Source: Candidatus Nanopelagicales bacterium
GTDB taxonomy: Bacteria > Actinomycetota > Actinomycetes > S36-B12
NCBI GenBank assembly: GCA_018399515.1
Contig: JAGYOB010000276.1
Location: forward strand, 1 to 10,222
DNA: 10,222 nucleotides
Reading direction: 5' to 3'
The notes beneath the pieces are model-generated. The model did not search any database. It saw only the letters and a program-made list of their open reading frames with translations, and was not told the origin of the DNA. This document shows, piece by piece, positions 6,646-10,222 of the stretch (position 1 is its first letter; every line of letters begins with the position of its first letter). Made by a program: the position numbers and the translations under genes.

Positions 6646-9425
6646 GGCAGCACCCTCACCGAATCGAGATCACGATCGGGTTCGTCGTCTTGCCTGTCCG
6701 AGTCTTGACTGTCCTGATCGAGACCATCGAGACGCTGCAGTGCCGTGCGCACGAGGCCGACGACGACCAGGAACACTCCAAGATCGAAGATCAGCGAGGT
6801 CGTCAAGGACCCGAGAACGGGGACGTCGACCTTGAACGGTTCCAGGAACGTTCCCCCGAGAACCTGACCCAGCAGTCCCGAACCGAGGGCGATGCCCAGG
6901 CCCAGCGCCAAGATGACGACCGGCTGGGGCAGACGTACGTGAATGCCGGAGATCCCGGCGACCGCGAGAGCAGAACCTGCCACCAGGCCGGCGATGAAGC
7001 CGCCGCCAGGTTCGTCATGCCCGCGCCAGAACAGCACCGCGGCAGCAAGGAGCAGCAGCGGGATGATCACGCGCGATCCGACTCTGAGCACCGCCTGCTC
7101 ACCCTTACCCAGGACATCTTCACCAGGTCGCTTCACGGCTATCACTCCCGCAGCGAGCAGCCCCAGTGCCGCAGCGAACAGCACGGTGATCTCGCCCAGG
7201 GTGTCCAATCCCCGGAAATCCACCAGGATCGTGTTCACCACGTTCGTCCCACCGGTGAGCTGCTCAGCCTCGGCCAGGAAGAATTCCGAGAGAGATGAGG
7301 CCTCTCGACGGCCGGTGAACACCCAGACGGCAAGTCCGCTGATCACACCGACGACAACCGCGCTGATCCCGGCTCGAGTAGAACTACCCAGGCCTCGATG
7401 GGCGGGAAGCCGCGACAAGACGGGGGCGGCGACGACGACGGTGAGAATCTCCACGAGCAGTAGCGTCAAGGCGACGTCGGGCGCTCCGAGCAGCAACAAC
7501 CACAGCGAGATGATCAGGCCGACGAAGCCCGCGAGAACGAGTGCTGCGATCGCGGTCCGAGCGCGCGCCAGCAGGATGACCGTGGGCACCAACAGGACGA
7601 GAATCACGACATCCACCGGTTGCGCGATATCCGGGAGAACCGGCTGAAGTCCATCTGCAGCACCGGGGATCACGAAGAATCCGCCGACGGTCAAGACCAA
7701 TAGCAAGATGCCGACACCACCGAGTTGAACGCCCACTGATGCTGAGTGCGCGGAACGACCAACTCGTGCACCGAGGGACAGCGTTGAATACCAGATCCGG
7801 TCGAAGACCTCCGGTGCGATGGAGCGCGGGGTCTCCTGCCCGACCCACCGAAGGAGCGACTCGCGTCGGAAATGGATGATCAGACCGAGAGTGATCGCGA
7901 TGATCGAGAGCCCGAGCGCGATGCTGAGACCGTGCCAGAGACTCAGGTCGGATTGAACCAGCGGGAATCCGACGTCTTGGCTCGTGCGGTCGATGATCCC
8001 GTTGAGCAGCCATGGCGCGACACCAAGCGCAAGACCGGCGATCGCAGGAACGATCGCCGGTGCGAGGAACAACCAGGACGGCTCGTACAGGTTGCGCTGG
8101 GTGAGCGGCCCGAAGAACGCTCCGAAGAAGATCCGCGCGCTATAGGCGAGGGTGAGCGCGGCTCCGATTACCGCGATCGCTGCCGCAGCGAAACCCAGCC
8201 ACTGCTGATCAGCGGTCCAGGATGCCTGGGGCACATCGAGAAACGCATAGAACGCTTCTTCTTTAGCGACGAATCCCACCAGCGGCGGGAAACCGGCCAT
8301 CGACATGGCTGCCAGACCGGTGAGGGCAGCAGTGATCGGCATCGCTCGCCACAGACCGGAAAGGTCGGCCAGATTGCGACTGCCTGCCTCGCGGTCGACG
8401 ATCCCCACCAGCATGAACAGTGTCGCCTTGAACAACGCGTGTGCCGCAACGAGCAGGGCGGCTGCAGCCAGCGACGCGGAGGTTCCCACACCGACAAGGG
8501 CGACCATCGTGCCTAGCTGGCTGACCGTGGAATACGCCAGGAGCGATTTCAAGTCCCACTGACGCAGGGCCTGGAATGCGCCGAAGACCGCTGTCGCCAG
8601 GCCGATACCCATGAGGGTGATGTGCCAAGCGGCGACCTCGGTGAACAGCGGCGAGAACAGCAGGAGCAGATAGATGCCCGCCTTGACCAGGGTCGCGGCA
8701 TGCAGGTACGCACTGACCGGCGTGACGGCGACCATGGCCCCGGGAAGCCAGAAGTGAAAGGGCAACTGCGCGGATTTCGTGAAGGCCGCGATAACGATCA
8801 GTGGGCCGATGATGGCGATGTCCGTCGCTGACAGAGCCCCCGGGGCGACAGCGATCGCCTCCTCGATGTTCGTCGTCTGCGTGCGCAGAGCGAGAACGAC
8901 GACCGCGCCGACGAGTGCCAATCCACCGATTCCGGTGATCACCAATGCCCGGACCGCAGGCCAGACGCCGGATGTTCCGCTGCCTGCGACGAGCAGGAAG
9001 CTGCTCAGCGTGGTGATCTCCCAGAACACCACGAGCAAGATGAGATCACCGGCCAGGACGAGCCCCAACATCGCGCCCGCGAACAGCATCAGCACGGTGT
9101 AGAGCCGACCGACCTCGTAACTAGGATCGAGGTACTGGGGGGCATAACTCAAGACGAGCACTCCCACGCCAAGGACGAGCATCGCGAACAGCAAAGACAG
9201 ACCGTTCAGTCGCAGGGTGAACTGCACATCGAAGGTCTCGACCCACTGCCACGATTGGGTGACGGTTGCGCCGCTCATGACATCGGGAGCCTCGGTGAGG
9301 ATCAAGAGCCCCGAGATCAAGAAGACGAGGGCGAGCGGATATCCGGTGTACCGACCCAGATAGCGCACCAGGAGCGGTGCGATCAACGCTCCCACTCCCA
9401 TGATCACCACAGAGGCAGCGAGCAC
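6642..9425 (-). CDS. mrpA: Na+/H+ antiporter fused subunits A and B (Mrp/Mnh)
   Basis: First and largest gene of the operon, 927 aa. Residues about 1-490 form a NuoL/ND5-like proton-translocating domain with E136 (VFWEITTLSSFLL), K217 (AAFTKSAQLPFHFWLP), and H242 and K248 (AYLHAATLVKAG). A middle region with further helices corresponds to the MrpA C-terminal/MbhD-E-like part. From about residue 778 the sequence is a full MnhB domain (FWRGHDEPGGGFIAGL, then TSLIFDLGVFLVVVG), so mrpB is fused here rather than separate. An acidic, Asp-rich tail of about 27 residues ends the protein. The start is a GTG at 9425 with GAGGTGA at 9435-9441 as ribosome-binding site, 9 nt upstream. The complex acts in the cytoplasmic membrane, exchanging Na+ for H+. 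A fused AB subunit is known from some Mrp operons. Confidence 0.95.
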   Translation of the reverse strand: MLAASVVIMGVGALIAPLLVRYLGRYTGYPLALVFLISGLLILTEAPDVMSGATVTQSWQWVETFDVQFTLRLNGLSLLFAMLVLGVGVLVLSYAPQYLDPSYEVGRLYTVLMLFAGAMLGLVLAGDLILLVVFWEITTLSSFLLVAGSGTSGVWPAVRALVITGIGGLALVGAVVVLALRTQTTNIEEAIAVAPGALSATDIAIIGPLIVIAAFTKSAQLPFHFWLPGAMVAVTPVSAYLHAATLVKAGIYLLLLFSPLFTEVAAWHITLMGIGLATAVFGAFQALRQWDLKSLLAYSTVSQLGTMVALVGVGTSASLAAAALLVAAHALFKATLFMLVGIVDREAGSRNLADLSGLWRAMPITAALTGLAAMSMAGFPPLVGFVAKEEAFYAFLDVPQASWTADQQWLGFAAAAIAVIGAALTLAYSARIFFGAFFGPLTQRNLYEPSWLFLAPAIVPAIAGLALGVAPWLLNGIIDRTSQDVGFPLVQSDLSLWHGLSIALGLSIIAITLGLIIHFRRESLLRWVGQETPRSIAPEVFDRIWYSTLSLGARVGRSAHSASVGVQLGGVGILLLVLTVGGFFVIPGAADGLQPVLPDIAQPVDVVILVLLVPTVILLARARTAIAALVLAGFVGLIISLWLLLLGAPDVALTLLLVEILTVVVAAPVLSRLPAHRGLGSSTRAGISAVVVGVISGLAVWVFTGRREASSLSEFFLAEAEQLTGGTNVVNTILVDFRGLDTLGEITVLFAAALGLLAAGVIAVKRPGEDVLGKGEQAVLRVGSRVIIPLLLLAAAVLFWRGHDEPGGGFIAGLVAGSALAVAGISGIHVRLPQPVVILALGLGIALGSGLLGQVLGGTFLEPFKVDVPVLGSLTTSLIFDLGVFLVVVGLVRTALQRLDGLDQDSQDSDRQDDEPDRDLDSVRVLP

Positions 9426-9492
9426 GTCGACCCGTCACCTCGCTTCCTCGTCGTGATCCACGCCATTCGCCTGGGTCAATAATGGAGTTTTC

Positions 9493-9498
9493 AGCCTA
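9493..9498 (-). promoter_or_regulatory. Possible -10 element of the mrp operon
   Basis: Minus-strand TAGGCT is the only TANNNT match on that strand between mrpA and the YbaK-like gene. It would give a start site near 9486 and a leader of about 60 nt before the mrpA GTG. The -35 region (CGGCGG-like) is not consensus, so this is tentative. It forms one arm of an inverted repeat. Confidence 0.3.
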
Positions 9499-9515
9499 GC
9501 CTGAGTCCCTAGGCT
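9493..9515. repeat. Inverted repeat over the likely mrp promoter
   Basis: AGCCTAG at 9493-9499 and CTAGGCT at 9509-9515 are perfect 7-bp arms separated by 9 bp. The left arm contains the only plausible mrp -10 hexamer. The spacing of arm centres (16 bp, about one and a half helical turns) is compatible with a repressor operator or a small hairpin; I have no match to a named regulator. Confidence 0.4.
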
Positions 9516-9516
9516 C

Positions 9517-9534
9517 CGCCGCAGCGCCGCGGCG
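9517..9534. repeat. GC-rich inverted repeat in the divergent intergenic region
   Basis: CGCCGC at 9517-9522 pairs with GCGGCG at 9529-9534 across 6 bases. It has no T-run, and both flanking genes point away from it, so it is not a terminator. In GC-rich DNA such a repeat could be chance. Confidence 0.25.
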
Positions 9535-9551
9535 TCATCCACAGGGTGAAA

Positions 9552-9564
9552 ATCCCGTAGGGAT
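9552..9564. repeat. Short inverted repeat ATCCC-gta-GGGAT
   Basis: Perfect 5-bp arms with a 3-base centre in the region between mrpA and the YbaK-like gene. It lies upstream of both putative promoters. It is short enough to be random, but adds to the cluster of dyad symmetries in this 200-bp gap. Confidence 0.25.
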
Positions 9565-9598
9565 CGTCAACGTCGATTCGCAGGTGAAGGCCGAACCA

Positions 9599-9613
9599 CA
9601 CTCGAATCGAGTG
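9599..9613. repeat. Perfect palindrome upstream of the YbaK-like gene, possible operator
   Basis: CACTCGA and TCGAGTG are 7-bp arms around a single central base. The site ends 2 bp before the putative -10 hexamer TAATCT at 9616, placing it in the -35 to -10 spacer, where a bound protein would block RNA polymerase. It does not match the actinobacterial LexA box I know (TCGAAC-N4-GTTCGA). No regulator gene is nearby to suggest a partner. Confidence 0.45.
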
Positions 9614-9615
9614 GG

Positions 9616-9621
9616 TAATCT
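9616..9621 (+). promoter_or_regulatory. Putative -10 element of the leaderless YbaK-like gene
   Basis: TAATCT fits TANNNT closely and lies 7 nt before the ATG at 9629, so the mRNA would begin at the start codon. No Shine-Dalgarno is present at a useful distance. This supports the ATG at 9629 over the upstream in-frame GTG at 9584. Confidence 0.45.
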
Positions 9622-9628
9622 GCCCGCC

Positions 9629-10108
9629 ATGGCAGATCAGGAGCAGGAGTCCGTTATCCGCGTGCGCGAGGCACTCGCCGCCGCAGGAGTCACCGGTCAG
9701 GTACGCCGCCTCGATGACTCGGCCCGCACAGCCAAGGAAGCGGCCGAAGCACTGGGCATCGTCCCTGCGCAAATCGCGTCGTCGTTGATCTTCATGGCTG
9801 ATGGCCAGGCCGTGCTGGTCGTGGCATCGGGTGGTCACCGCGTCGACACTGCCAAGGTTGCGGCGATCCTGGGTGTCGCAGAAGTGGGCAAGGCAACCGC
9901 TGACGATGTGCGCGCTGCGACGAGTTTCGCGATCGGCGGCGTCGCCCCGATCGGCCACCCCGCTCCCCTGCGCACGATCGTCGACAACGATCTCGCGCAG
10001 TTCGATGAGGTGTGGGCCGCCGGTGGCCATCCGCACTACGTCTTCCCGACATCGTTCGACGAGCTGGTGCGCATCACCGGCGGCACCCCCGCCGACGTCG
10101 GGGCTTAG
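9629..10108 (+). CDS. YbaK/EbsC-family protein, probable aminoacyl-tRNA deacylase-like
   Basis: Cytoplasmic protein of 159 aa in the YbaK/ProRS-INS superfamily, whose characterised members hydrolyse mischarged tRNAs (for example Cys-tRNAPro or Ala-tRNAPro). Family features are TAKEAAEALGI near residue 34, the SLIF strand at 52-55, GGHRVDTAKVAAILG (68-82), the AIGGVAPIGHPAPL glycine-rich loop (101-114) and DEVWAAGGHPHYVFP (126-140). The lysine usually found at the QxxKSLVF position appears here as serine (QIASSLIF, S51), so the substrate or mechanism may differ from YbaK proper. I chose the ATG at 9629 because the added residues from a GTG at 9584 lack family similarity and a -10 hexamer sits just before 9629. 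The tRNA-editing role is inferred from family only. Confidence 0.85.
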   Translation: MADQEQESVIRVREALAAAGVTGQVRRLDDSARTAKEAAEALGIVPAQIASSLIFMADGQAVLVVASGGHRVDTAKVAAILGVAEVGKATADDVRAATSFAIGGVAPIGHPAPLRTIVDNDLAQFDEVWAAGGHPHYVFPTSFDELVRITGGTPADVGA

Positions 10109-10174
10109 CCCAAGAGCGGCCAATCCCGACCGACAACGACGTCAAACTGGCCTAACGAACTGTCACCACTCCCG

Positions 10175-10222
10175 TCAAGCGTCGTTCTTCGAGGCACGGC
10201 GACTGGCGTCAAGGCCGCGTTG
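10175..10222 (-). CDS. Possible C-terminus of a gene entering from the right edge
   Basis: Read on the minus strand from the window edge, 15 codons ending QRGLDASRRASKNDA run to a TGA at 10175-10177. The basic, alanine-rich composition looks like a natural protein tail. A competing minus-strand frame stays open from the edge to a TAA at 10105-10107 (39 codons), so this frame choice is uncertain. If correct, the gene is convergent with the YbaK-like gene. I cannot assign a product, and the 66 bp between them show no clear terminator. Confidence 0.25.
   Translation of the reverse strand, partial: QRGLDASRRASKNDA

Noticed and set aside
9535..9543. Single DnaA-box-like TCATCCACA
   Set aside because: One mismatch to the consensus and only one copy; no AT-rich unwinding region or replication genes, so not an origin.
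9509..10123. Minus-strand 204-aa open frame opposite the YbaK-like gene
   Set aside because: It is the complement of a clearly recognised family protein and shows no domain features of its own.
10140..10212. Three copies of CGTCAA spaced about 33-34 bp
   Set aside because: Six-base repeats with dissimilar flanks are expected by chance; not a CRISPR or iteron array.

Overview
The window is GC-rich, densely packed bacterial DNA with the character of an actinobacterium. Supporting signs are very few intergenic bases, GTG starts, protein families of actinobacterial type, and three genes whose only visible start signal is a -10 hexamer 6-7 nt before the ATG, as in leaderless transcripts. I infer Actinomycetota, possibly Micrococcales, but nothing here fixes the genus.

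Layout. (1) At the left edge is the minus-strand gene for DXP reductoisomerase (dxr, non-mevalonate isoprenoid pathway). It is intact from its start through the catalytic core, then breaks off near position 45, where AT-rich sequence begins and a stop follows. (2) Divergent from dxr across about 60 bp is a plus-strand pair: a class III 4-aminobutyrate aminotransferase (gabT) and an MFS membrane transporter whose frame overlaps the gabT stop. (3) Convergent with the transporter, with only 19 bp between, is a complete minus-strand Mrp/Mnh-type multisubunit Na+/H+ antiporter operon, read right to left as mrpA(B fused)-C-D-E-F-G. Each junction overlaps by 4 bp (ATGA), except E-F, which overlaps by 1 bp. 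(4) A divergent intergenic region of about 200 bp, rich in short inverted repeats, separates mrpA from a plus-strand YbaK/EbsC-family gene. (5) The last 114 bp hold no complete gene; a minus-strand gene may end there.

How they work together. The Mrp complex exchanges cytoplasmic Na+ (and K+ or Li+ in some members) for protons and so supports pH and salt homeostasis; its six genes form one translationally coupled unit. gabT and the transporter are probably co-transcribed, which hints that the transporter moves a substrate or product of the aminotransferase, but the sequence does not identify it. dxr and the YbaK-like gene are independent housekeeping-type functions.

I found no tRNA, rRNA, CRISPR array, insertion sequence or phage gene, and no undescribed multi-gene system. 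The points most worth a second look are the broken dxr end, the putative leaderless promoters, the perfect palindrome beside the YbaK promoter, the inverted repeat over the likely mrp promoter, the short MrpE and the YbaK homologue lacking the usual lysine.
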